Of a stretch of DNA of 64,000 nucleotides, positions 10,201-37,410 are shown in pieces. How positions within the stretch are numbered: position 1 is the stretch's first letter; the number at the start of each line of letters is the position of its first letter. The position numbers were made by a program, and so were the translations under genes. The stretch comes from Zonotrichia leucophrys gambelii (taxonomy: Eukaryota; Chordata; Aves; Passeriformes; Passerellidae). Location of the stretch: positions 75,245,421 to 75,309,420 of the forward strand of contig NC_088200.1 in NCBI RefSeq assembly GCF_028769735.1. Direction: 5' to 3'. The notes under the pieces are model-generated. The model searched no databases, was not told the DNA's origin, and saw only the letters and a list, made by a program, of their open reading frames with translations.

Positions 10201-13200
10201 TAATAACTTTTTCCTCGATTACTCAGATGGAATGTAGTGACTACAAAGAGTAAAAACGCACCAAATATTAAAAAAAGTTTTCTGAGGCAAGCAGCAACTT
10301 CTAGGTGAAATCACTCAAATGAGCTTGTTTTCTTAAATTTTATAGTAGAACCTCACTTAGTATTTCCATAAACTGAAATTTGGACTGGAGATAAAATGAA
10401 ATTTGTTTTCACAGGTTGCCCAGTATTTCCAATGCAATTTCCAGCAATTTTTTCCTGCACCGAAAATACCTGGGAGAAAGCACTGAACGTTTTAACAACA
10501 CTGCAGTATATCACACAACAAAATACTAAATCTTGCTAATGAGTAAGTAGCAATAGGGGTAGTGTATAATCCTGACATGGTGACCCCAGATAATATTGGA
10601 GGGGACTCTGCTTCTCATAATGAGAATCGCAAGAGGAAGCCTGTAAAAAAGACCCTATATTAATGAAAATTGGAAAGTTTACTCCAAAACTTCAACTTTC
10701 CAAGAGAAATGAAATGTTGGGGATAAGGCTGACCCACAAATTTGACTTCGGTGATCAAAAAAAAAAGCAGAGATAAAAAGTTCCACATTTCCAGCTGATC
10801 TGTTTTTCCTCAGGACGCATGCCAGGGCTCTGATCAGATCAATGCTGCCAGGATGCAGGGACAGCCCTCCCTGAAACAGAGGCTAAGGAGCTTGTCCCTC
10901 AGAAGCAGGTGAGAAGGGGCTGAAGCACAAACCAGCTTATTTTTAGGAACAAGAAGATGTGGATTTCACCCATCTGTGCTGCCACTGCCCAGCGCCCCGT
11001 CCCGGACAGGGTCCCACAACCACAGGCAGGACACGGCCTGGGGCTGCTGCCAGCTGCAGCCAAGGCAGCACAGGAGCCCTGCCCTTACCTTGGCCTCGGT
11101 GGCAGCCCGTGGTCCAGCCCAGGGACAGGGTGGCATCGGGGCACGAGGAGGTGACGGCGCCCAGGAAGGCGCGGGCGTCCAGCGGCGCGCGGTTCCCGCA
11201 GGGCCCGGGCAGGATGTCCCCGTTCAGCCACACGGGCCTGTCCAGGCTCTGCCCCAGCTGTCCCAGCAGCTCCAGGGAGGGTCCCACGGCGGCCAGGCTG
11301 TGCAGGACACAGGGCAGGGTCGGGGTGGCGGCATCACCGCGGTGTCACCGCAGTGTCACCGCACCGCTGCCATCCCCTGAGTGCCCCTGAGTGCCAACCC
11401 TGCTGAAGCCCCAAACTGCCCATCCGATCAGCATTTTACTACTGCGCAAGAACATAACTTTGTTATCAAAATGCTTAGGCAGAGCCACAGACTGAAAATC
11501 AACCCTGAGCAGTCCTATCCCATTCCCATCCCATTAGCTACTCACGCCACCCCTAACACTGGAGCCATATCCCATATCACCGGTGGGTGGTCTCATGTTA
11601 GGTACAAGGGGATTCGCCCCCATCCACACTCAGGAATTGCTTATGATGCTGTATGGTAGGTTATTCATTAATCCGGAAGCAATCCTGGAATTATTGATAA
11701 TGCTGTATGATAGGTTATTCATTAATCCGGAAGCAATCCTGGTGGATCCTTCTGTTTGAAGTTTGGTAAGCAGGGCAAACAATAAAGAGAGATAGGGAGA
11801 AGGGAATTGTCGAGCTAAGCATGATCAGAGCTAATAATGTCAAACTGACCCTAAGAGCCGTGCCAGTGTCAAACTGACCCTAAGAGCCGTGCCAAGCCAT
11901 GGGAACCAAGCCAAGTACACCGGGAATTGACCATATTAGGATAGGAGTTCAAAAGTTTAAAGAGGAAGACTCATCAGAAGACCCTTGCCCGCGATGAAGG
12001 CACCGGAAGGACCACCAAGAATAATCCTCAAAATAGATGTCTCCGCCCACACCACGCCTCTTATGAATATGCATGATTATGTGTATGATAGGTTATTCAT
12101 TAATCCAGAAGCAGTCCTGGTGGATCCTTCTGTTTGAAGTTTGGTAAGCAGGGCAAACAATAAAGAGAGATAGGGATAAGGGAATTGTCGAGCTGAGCAT
12201 GATCAGAGCTAATAATGTCAAACTGACCCTAAGAGCCGTGCCAAGCCATGGGAACCAAGCCAAGTACACCGGGAATTGACCATATTAGGATAGGAGTTCA
12301 AAAGTTTAAAAAGGAAGACTCATCAGAAGACCCTTGCCTGCAATGAAGGCATCGAAGGACCACCATGAATAATCCTCAAAATAGATGTCTCCGCCCACGC
12401 TCCGCCCACACCACGCCTCTTATGAATATGATGTAACCCTGCACCCAAGACTGTATAAAAGCTTGCTTCTGTCATGAGATAGCTAGAAATCCCTTTGTGA
12501 TTTCTCCGACGCGTCGTAATAAAATACCTCCTGTCTATGCTGACTTACTTGAGTCTCTTAGGCAGTTATTCTCGCCTTTTGGGGCAAAATTCGGCAACCC
12601 TGCTGCCAGCACCTCCTGCTTCACCTTGACTCCCCCAACCTTGTCACCTCTTCATCTCAGGCCCGAGAAGGGTTTTAACAAAGGAAGCCACTGCAGGCTC
12701 TAACGCCGGTGCTGCACCAGCCACAAATGCTGTAAATCCAGCCCAAGGAGCGAAAGCCATCCCTCCCCACCTTAACCACGCTCAAAGTGGCAAAGATTTC
12801 ATCACCAGGCAGATCCGGACTCAAAGCTGCCTTCAGATCCATGCAAGGTGATGCACCTGTACTAGGAGAATTAAAAGCACAACGCAGACAAATTTAAGGC
12901 AACTGAAAGAGAGAAAAGGCACCCACTTGAACGTTTAATGCCTGGTTGTGGTTTGTCCCACAGCTCCCAGGAGCCTGCCTGTCCAGTGATCATCTCACAG
13001 ATAATTACTGAATGGTTAAATATGAGCTGGCATCACTTAAGGAAACGGTGCAGACACCCTGTGGGCATTTAACAAAACCCATGCTCACATATTCCTACTG
13101 TCCTGTGCAGCCCCAAGAAAAAGCACAGCTAGCTTCTTCCTACCTCTACCAAAACTTTCAAAGCACCGTGGAAGGAAAGGAGATGGAGAACGGTGGGAAA

Positions 13201-16200
13201 AAAAATGAACACCAACAAAAATCTTCTTTCTGTCACAGCCCATTAATTAATGCACTGTGTAACATCGAGGTGTTTAAAATCACTACGGTCAGAGTTTTGT
13301 AATCAGGTTAGTTCAGCCCCCTGAGCTGCTTGCCCTGTCTCTCCTCTGTGAAGTCACTGTGTGTATTTTGCCTTTTGTGGTGTGGGGAAGGCTGCACAGG
13401 GGCAGGAATTCCACTCTTTGAGACAAGCTCAGGCTGTCCAGGAGCAAAGCCAGGGATGGTGTGAAGGTGGGGCCACAACAGCTGATATCCTCACACATGC
13501 AAGGGACTGTCAGGGCCACAGGAATGCCTCCCTAGTACTGCCAAGTGCAAGGTAATGCAGTGAGAAAAAAGCACAAAGCAAAATGGCAACACAGGGGAAA
13601 AAAGAAAAAAAGAGAAGAAAGAACCAAATCAAAACGACAGCAACAAAAAAATCCGCTCCCAAAAAACCATAAACCCCAGAGCACTGGTTTTGTTGCACAG
13701 CATTTAGAAAACTCAGACTTACAGCTGACTTCCTGTGAAATGATTTTGGCATTTCTGAGGTGGGACACTGAAGACCTTTTGCAGAATACATTAATTTCGG
13801 CAGCCAAAGCCGGCAGGAAATGCAATTATGTGGTCAGTCAGGCTGACAGAGCAGAGATATAAAAAAAGTACATTTTTAAAGCACCTTCTTCAGCATTGGC
13901 ATTCAATTGACTATTACGCAAAGGAACATCAAATTCTACTATCACTAATTTGACTCTATCTGCACTGTGTGATGTACTTCTAAATGTTTTTATACAATAA
14001 TTCTTTTATAATGCCATGTACTTTTAAAAGTTTTCTTGAATCACTCCACTTGGTTGTAAACTCCTTGTGGAAAAAAAAATGAAAGGAAGATAGTTTAGAA
14101 TTCATTTAAACAATAATTAAAATGGAGGAGAAACTTCACCAAAATGCACTAGAAATAAGCCCAAACAAATGCCTACTGCTGCTTTTCCCCTTCTCACAGA
14201 GATCCTGTAACAATAAAAGGATTTAGCCTGCCCACATTTTTTACTTTCATGAACTTTCACATCAAAACCATGACTTTGTAACACAGAACCATAGGCATAA
14301 ATCACATTTTACAACTATCTCGTGGCAGAGTTTCTGCATTTCTAGGGAGTACTTAAGCACTGATGAAGCTCTTTGTAATTTCTGCCAAAACAGACTGAGC
14401 ACATGGAAACTGAGACAAAGCAAGAGTCAGGAGCTGAAGGGTGCACGTCTGGAAATCACAGCTCATTCCAAACTCTTCCAAGGCAATCTCCTGGGGCTTT
14501 CAGGTGTGTTTGCCCTTCGAGAAATGAAGCAGCTAATGGTTCACACAGTGATTGAACCTCTGGATGTTTAGTTGGCAGGGGCAGAGAAAGGAGCCTTCCA
14601 GAGAGGCACCAGCGTTTCACCTGCCCGGTGGGAAAGTTCTGCTCACAGCACCTAATTCACTGAGTAAAAAAACATCACTGCTTGTACTTCAAAACACTTT
14701 TAAAGGTTTTGTTCTTGCCATGCTTTGAGAATTATGGACTATGTTTCCACACGGATTATGCTTCAGTGTCGCAGACACCTTTTTATGAAGATCCTTTCCT
14801 TAGGATTTTTCCTCCTGAGAAGCTGAGAGGCCTCAGGAACAAAATGCAAACATTGATTATCTGCTGCTGTGGAATGCAACAGGTGCATCTGGGATTGGGC
14901 TGATGTGGTTGTTTGTAATTAATGACCAATCAGAGAGTCTGGGACAGCTGCCTTTGTTATCATTCCTTTCTATTCTTAGCTTAGCCAGCCTTCTGATGAA
15001 ACCTTTTCTTCTATTCCTTTAGTATAGTTTTAATGTAATATATATCATAACATAATAAATCAGCCTTCTGAAATACGGAGTCAGATCCTCGTCTCTTCCC
15101 TCAACATAACACCCCTGTGAACACGGTCACACTTCAGAATGCTGAACTGCACCATAAGGAGGAGTTTGGTCGACAACCAGCTGTAGAACTGTAACGGGTA
15201 AGAACGCAAACAACACAACAATCTTTTTGTTGTGGTACCTCTTAAAGTCGAGCTTGATGCCTTTGCTGGTGCTGCCCATCTGCGCCAGCCACTCCTGCAG
15301 GGTGATGTCGCTGTCGGTGTCCGGGGGATGAGCCAGGATGGGGTCCCCGTCCCCTCCCCGGAGCACAACATCCACCTCCACCATGTGCACGTCGCCTGGG
15401 GGGGTGACAAATTCCACCTCAGCTTTCAGCGCTTCGGGGCAACAGCGACCCAGCAAGTGAGTCCACAGCAGCCCTGCACCCTCACCCCAACGGGAGCTGC
15501 TCTCTGTGACACAAGAGATGCCATTCTGGGGGGCTCCCACTCACTAAACTCTTGGCAAGCCTTCAACCAAGTGAAAATTGATGTCTGAGGGCGCATTTGG
15601 CCAAGCAATGACGTGGGGATTTTTTTCTTCACGAAAACAGATAAATGGACGTCCATCACGTGCATCCGCTCCTGTTAAATTTCAGGTCTTTTCCTCTGTA
15701 AATAGGGTTCCTGAGAGAGGAAAGATGAGTGCAGGATTTAATACTGGCAGAGAATGAGCATTCCCCTTGACTCATTGCCAAAACCGACAAGGAGAATGTT
15801 AGCTCACACACACGACAGGCAAAGAGGAGTCTCAGGAGTGCTCAGGCTCTTGAAAACAGCTTTAGGTAATGAATCTGGGCAGTGCTACTCGCTCTGCAGA
15901 GAACCCAATGCACACAGTGACGGCTGAAATACAAAGAAACGAGCCAGTGACGGTATTCAGGATAAAGGATGTCCTATATACATTTACGCAAATATGTGTT
16001 TGTCAAATATTCACATAAATTTACACACAATTCACTGCCACCCAGGCTGGTGCACCAGGGCCCTTCTGGCTCTGCGCAACCTTTCCCTGAGAGGAGAAAG
16101 GGGGGATTTGGGATTTTAGCCCAGGGAACAGGGACAGGAGCAGAGGGAACGGCCTCAGGCTCAGCCAGGATGGGCACAGCAGGAATTTCCCCATGAAAAG

Positions 16201-16658
16201 GGGGCTCGGGGATTGGAACTGCCCAGGGGGCGTTTGGAGCGCCCGGCCCCGGAGGGATTTCACAGCCACGGGGAACCTGGAGAAGGCTGCAGGAAGAGGA
16301 GGAAGAGGAGGAGGAAGAGGAGGAGGAAGGGGAGGAGGAAGGGGCCTGTGCCTCACTCACTTCGCGCGGCCTCCGCGGCCCGGGCCCGGCTGTTGGCGGC
16401 GTGGAACCAGCGCACGGCGGCCCCGTCCCTGGCCGCGATGTGCCCGGTGCGCAGGAAGTGATCCACGGGCCACTCGCTCCAGGCTCCTGCGGGGACACAG
16501 CGGGCAGCCCTCAGCCACACAGTCCCGAGACAGCCCCGGCCCGGCCCTCACAGCCCCAGCCCAGCGCCGGCCTGCTCCGACACAGCCGTGACAGCCCCGG
16601 CCCAGCCCCGGCCCTCACAGCCCCGGCCCCGGCGCTCACCCCGCGCCCCGCTCGCCAT
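7258..16658 (-). CDS. FAM151B: FAM151 family member B (menorin-like), six coding exons, complete
   Basis: Coding exons in transcript order are 16658-16640, 16486-16361, 15395-15239, 11297-11089, 9031-8896 and 7408-7258. All have GT/AG borders, and they sum to 798 nt (265 aa plus TAG), close to the human length of about 276. The start MASGARG lies in a CpG island. Recognisable blocks are RWFHAANS (exon 2), ILAHPPDTDSD and GIKLDFK (exon 3), PVWLNGDILPGP and SLGWTTG (exon 4), QPVTFAVRAALV (exon 5) and VYYDIFEPQNSEFKKAIG (exon 6). The family has the DUF2181/menorin fold, related to PLC-like TIM-barrel phosphodiesterases; its substrate is unknown, and mouse work links Fam151b to photoreceptor survival. 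ZFYVE16 lies upstream in the same orientation, as in human. The exon 5 acceptor sits inside a minisatellite unit. Confidence 0.93.
9029..9645. repeat. GGGGACACAC minisatellite abutting FAM151B exon 5
   Basis: About twenty copies of a unit centred on CTGGGGACACAC run from the exon 5 acceptor to about 9640. Unit ends vary (GGGACACTCAGAG, AGATTCAGAGCCCACAGA, AGCGAGGGCACTGAG), giving 27- to 47-base modules in irregular higher-order arrangement. Read on the minus strand, nearly every unit contains GTGTGTCCCCAG|G, a good 3' splice-site sequence. The 30 bases at 9029-9058, which include the exon 5 acceptor, recur exactly at 9224-9253. Stop codons are rare in all frames, which explains the long overlapping open frames here. 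Confidence 0.95.
11401..12596 (+). mobile_element. Solo retroviral-type LTR with internal tandem duplication (FAM151B intron 3)
   Basis: The block starts TGCTGAAG and ends TTCGGCA, flanked on both sides by ACCC (11397-11400 and 12597-12600), a possible 4-bp target duplication. The shared flank actually extends through TGCTG, so the exact ends are uncertain. Promoter-like parts are in the right order: TGTATAAAAG at 12452-12461, then AATAAA at 12518-12523, then a short U5-like tail. No gag, pol or env frame is visible, so this is a solo LTR. The surrounding intron is GC-rich and the insert is AT-richer, consistent with insertion. Confidence 0.7.
11649..12428 (+). repeat. Nested direct repeats inside the LTR upstream region
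   Basis: A block beginning TGTATGATAGGTTATTC occurs at 11704 and again at 12083, each continuing for about 345-365 bases with near-identical sequence through GCCTCTTATGAATATG. A shorter extra copy of its first 40 bases (TGTATGGTAGG) precedes it at 11651. The first long copy also has a 29-base internal duplication (GTGTCAAACTGACCCTAAG). The U3 has therefore grown by at least three tandem duplication steps. Confidence 0.85.
14767..15131 (+). mobile_element. Solo LTR, 365 bp, with perfect 6-bp target duplication (FAM151B intron 3)
   Basis: The element starts TGTCGCAGACACC and ends GGTCACA. CTTCAG immediately precedes it (14761-14766) and follows it (15132-15137), a perfect 6-bp target duplication as expected of a class II/ERVK-type integration. 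AATAAA lies at 15054-15059, about 75 bases before the 3' end. The sequence resembles a songbird LTR family I recognise, including the motif CTGAGAGGCCTCAGGAACAA. It ends about 100 bases from FAM151B exon 3 on the intron side. No internal retroviral coding sequence remains. Confidence 0.85.
16120..16280 (+). mobile_element. CR1 LINE fragment
   Basis: The order GGCCTCAGGCT, CAGGAATTTCCCCATG, GGATTGGAACTGCCCAGG matches the plus-strand 3' region of avian CR1 elements. It lies in FAM151B intron 2, just before exon 2 (16361). Confidence 0.7.
16291..16344. repeat. Purine mirror repeat (GGA/GAA)n
   Basis: An uninterrupted purine tract of AGG, AGA and GGA triplets about 54 bases long ends 17 bases from the FAM151B exon 2 donor (16360/16361). 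In the transcript it is a pure pyrimidine run directly after the 5' splice site. Confidence 0.85.
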
Positions 16659-16850
16659 GGCCCGGCCCGGGCCCGCCCCGCCGGGGGTTGGGTCCCGCCG
16701 CCGTCGTTCCGGGCGGAGCCGGGCCGGGGCTCGGTGGGGACCGTGTCACAACGATCCCTCAGCGGCAGCACAGGCCTGAGGCGGGGACAGGCAGCGGCGG
16801 CGGCCGGGACACGAACACGAGGGGCTCCAAACGCTGGAGTCAAGTGGGGA
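16500..16850 (-). promoter_or_regulatory. CpG-island promoter of FAM151B
   Basis: Dense CpG and CCGG sequence surrounds the first coding exon (ATG 16658-16656, donor 16640/16639) with no TATA box. It contains a small tandem repeat of ACAGCCCCGGCCC-like units (about 16520-16630). Transcription should run to the left, with the start site to the right of 16658. No plus-strand gene starts here. Confidence 0.6.
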
Positions 16851-16859
16851 GGATGCAGT

Positions 16860-17085
16860 GCTCAGCTGGGCCAGGGCAGCTCAGGGTGGGCACAGCAGGA
16901 ATTTCCCCATGGAAAGGGGGCTCAGGAGCTGCCCTGGCACTGCCCAGGGCGGGTTGGAGTGCCCAGCCCTGCAGGTGGCACTCGGAGCTCTGGGCTGGGG
17001 ACAAGGTGGGGATGGGACACAGCTGGGACTCCACGGCTGCGGGGATTTTCCAATTGATGAATTCTGTGGTTCTCTGTGAAAGCAG
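16860..17085 (+). mobile_element. CR1 LINE 3' end
   Basis: CAGGAATTTCCCCATGG, GTTGGAGTGCCC, GTGGCACTCGGAGCTCTGG and GGGACAAGGTGGGGATGGG appear in CR1 order. The block ends in ATTCTGTGGTTCTCTG, matching the ATTCTRTG octamer repeats that end CR1 elements. It lies between FAM151B and the ZFYVE16 3' end. Confidence 0.8.
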
Positions 17086-17373
17086 GATGTCGGTGTACAT
17101 CCCTGCACGCCGGAAAGGCTCAGGGCCCCCGTGTGCCGCAGCTGCCCCTGCTCAGGGCAGTGCCACACTCAGCCCTGCGGTCACACAGACCCGGCTGCGC
17201 TCGCCTGCCCAGCCCATGGGGGTCTCTCTCTGCACGGTGTCACTGCTGAGGAATGAATCCCATTTCTGGGCAACATCAGGAGTCCCAGGAAGCTGCAGAG
17301 ACAGGACACGCACATTCCAAATCTTTGTTTGATTACGAATAAGAGGCAGAAGGTTGCAAGCACTGTAGTTAAC

Positions 17374-17379
17374 TTTATT
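17374..17379 (-). terminator. Candidate ZFYVE16 poly(A) signal
   Basis: TTTATT here reads AATAAA on the minus strand, about 1.57 kb after the ZFYVE16 stop codon. The sequence up to it is AT-rich and UTR-like and contains a CR1 fragment. It would end the transcript just short of the CR1 at 16860-17085. Confidence 0.4.
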
Positions 17380-18002
17380 GATCATTACTGAAAAGGAGTT
17401 AGTAGAGGTTAAGTGCCAAGAGGCAGCTGTTCCTTCAGGTGCCCCGGCCCTGTCACAGACCCAAAACACTGCTGAGCCTCTTGCTGGGGCTCCCTCGAGG
17501 GCCTGGGTGCAGCTTGTTTTCAACAAGGACAGTTTTGTTTGTACTGTGCGTGGGTTCAGCCCTTCTCCCTAACGGCAGCTTCTCAAGAGAAGTCAGCACA
17601 GAGGCTGAAAAGCAGCTCAGCTCCATCCAGGGTAAGATCTCAATGCCTGAACCCTTCTAGGACTGGAGTGTTAAAGCACAGATAACAGCAGAGCAGATTA
17701 GGTTAAATTACAAATTGTTTTTGATACAAAAACATAAAATATCCCCTATTAGCATTAAGAAGGCATCCAAGTTTTAATACTCTTATTATAAAATTGTACC
17801 AGCATTTTTACTGAAAACAATATAGATCTTGTATATATTTAGTTTTGGTTCTGTTCTCGACAAGCAGTTGTGTGGCTGCTACCAAACCCCAACTGCAGTT
17901 TGATGAACCTCAGTACAAACCACATGCATCACAAATACATAAATAGATCTAAATGACCCAGTATAAAAAATACATCCTATGCAAGAACCTCAGGTATACT
18001 AA

Positions 18003-18100
18003 AAATCCCAGAACGGTTTGGGTTGGAAGGGACCTTAAAGAGTCCCAACCCCACCTGCCACAGGCAGGGACACCTTCCACTAGAATCAACCTGTTTGTGA
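18003..18100 (-). mobile_element. CR1 LINE fragment in the ZFYVE16 3' UTR region
   Basis: GGTTTGGGTTGGAAGGGACC followed by GGCAGGGACACCTTCCACTAG is the reverse-complement CR1 3' region. It lies between the ZFYVE16 stop codon and the candidate poly(A) signal, so it is probably part of the mRNA. Confidence 0.75.
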
Positions 18101-18943
18101 AAATTCAGACTTAATACATCTGTTCTCCCTGAAAGCAAAGGTGGCTACTAAAATGTGGCAAAAGCAGTAGACAGGAGCAGAAAAAATACTGCAGAATTCT
18201 TGTCTGACTTATTGCTACATGTAGATTACATCAAGAGTAATCCGTTTTTTCCTAATCCTTGAAAGGTCAAATTGTGTATGGAATTCTGAACAGAGTAAAG
18301 AAAAAAAGCACTTTTTATAAAAATAGCATCAATTTAAGTTAGATAAATCCTTATAAATACAAGAAAGAAACGAGTTACTCTATAAAACATTAATTGAGAG
18401 CATATGGTTCCTGAAGCACCAGCATCACATCCCCAGGTTAAGGACCTCAGTGAGGTGTTTACCCACACAGTGTTCATTCCCCTGCGCTGCCAGAGCTGCC
18501 CAGGCAGCTCCAGCAGCTCTGGGCTGTGAACCCCTCTCCTGTGGAAAGGAAACAGTTTTGGGCCAGCCCTGCCCCAGTGCAGAGATCACACGGAGCCCCA
18601 GCAGTTTTAGCTACACACCGGTGTGAGGGTGAGAGGCAAAGATGCCATCTATGACTTGGAGTCACGCTACACCTACCAAGTGCTGCAGCTGTGTGACAGC
18701 AACAAAACCTGCACTCTTCTGCACCTGTATTAAGTGTCAGCTTGCAGAACTTCATGACACAAACTGACTCTTTTGTGGCAGAGGAAGCAGGGAGGATCTG
18801 AGGGGTTTTTTTTTAAAAAAAAAACAGTTTGAAAAGCTATTAAAACATAAAAGGATTAGAAACTTTAACATTTTTAGTGTTTGTAGCATTACAACTTTGG
18901 TGTTCAGATCTAGCAAATCAGTATATGCATGTAATCAGCATCA

Positions 18944-36045
<17,102 letters not shown>

Positions 36046-36837
36046 TCTAGTCTCAGTTCTAGGAAGCTTTAGCCTTCTTAAACCTACGGACAAAAACACA
36101 GCATTTAATTCAAGGCAATTTTTGTTTAAAAAGCCCAAGTGTTCGTATTAGACAGCAGCTCATATGAGGTGGTTTCTTATTTTTATTAATACTTTGTTCT
36201 CTCTCCATGTAAACAAAACCTAAGCACAAACAGGGCTGCAGCCTCTAAGTATTCTGGATATGTCAGTGTACTCAGCATTATGAACAATACACCCCCAAAT
36301 TCAATTCAAATTGCAGAATTGAGGCTACTTATTAAAAAAAAAAACCAACAAAAAAACCCCAAAAAAACAAACAAAAACCAAAGCATCTGAAAGCATCTGC
36401 TATGGCATTACAATGTCAGCACGTTTATAACCAGAAGGAATATTAGGATCTTCTAGTATGACCCCATAAATATTTTATGCCACACAGCTCACAGGCAAAA
36501 AACCAACAGGCCATTATTACCTTTCAACACAACAGAACTGCATAAATAATAGTAAAAATTAAAAATCCAACATGGTAATTAAGCTCATCATTTCTCTTCT
36601 ACTCAAAACACACTAACAACTATGCTTCTGAGACCCCATGAACATGAAACTCTTATTATAGACTTACCAGGTCATCAGAGAGCTATTTATTTATCAATCA
36701 CATCCCCCAATGCAAAAGACCCTGGTTTATTTGTTTAATGAACCTTTCTAGCCACTCAATTTTATGCCTTTTTGGTCACTCAGAATTGCCTGCCAACTGC
36801 ACATCTTCTTAAATGGCTGAACACCCATACAGTGAAA

Positions 36838-37410
36838 CTTTATTCGCTTTTCGCAAATATTAACATGGGTATTATATATGTGCTATGTTAGGAAGTCATA
36901 CTGTATTAATCCTCTTCAGTAGTGTGTTAAATACAAATTTAGGCTATAACATGATATTAAAATAGAAACAATGCCACCTAAGATACTTTTTCTAACTAAC
37001 TCAAGAAATTCTTTGCACAGAGATAACAGCAACAAAACACCAAAATCCCAAGGAGAAGAATTCCTGCCTCCTTACTGGGAAGAACCAGACCTGGTGGGGA
37101 CCAAGATGACTGATTGACAAGATGAGGGGGGAAAGCTGACAATAACCAGGAAGCACCCTCTGTTTGAAAAGAATTTTTGAATCATGTATGAGATATTTGA
37201 ATAGGCAACAGCCACTTGCTTTTAAGGGTTAATCCATTGTTAGCGACCAATACTTTCAGGAGGAAAGCATCCGAACGCTCGTAATTCTTTGGTTTTTTTA
37301 TTGTCCTAACTCTGATTGTCCAAATTCTTATTGCTCTAATTTGCATTACTATTTTTATATTTTAGCTTATATTAAACTTTTAAACTTAATATTAGTTTAC
37401 CTTAAAGTTT
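36838..37410 (+). mobile_element. Diverged LTR-like repeat, same family as the CCDC125 foldback
   Basis: The segment carries TTTTCGCAAATATTAACATG, ATAACATGATATTAAAATAG, TTTTAAGGGTTAATCC and ATTGTCCTAACTCTGATTG in the same order and spacing as the right arm of the inverted repeat at 46.64-47.24 kb, but is more diverged. Its middle part (about 37010-37130) does not match. It lies in the ZFYVE16 5' intron. Confidence 0.65.

Noticed and set aside
11401..12596. Possible retroviral coding remnants with the LTR
   Set aside because: No gag, pro, pol or env similarity is visible between or near the repeats; only LTR sequence remains, so no viral gene is annotated.
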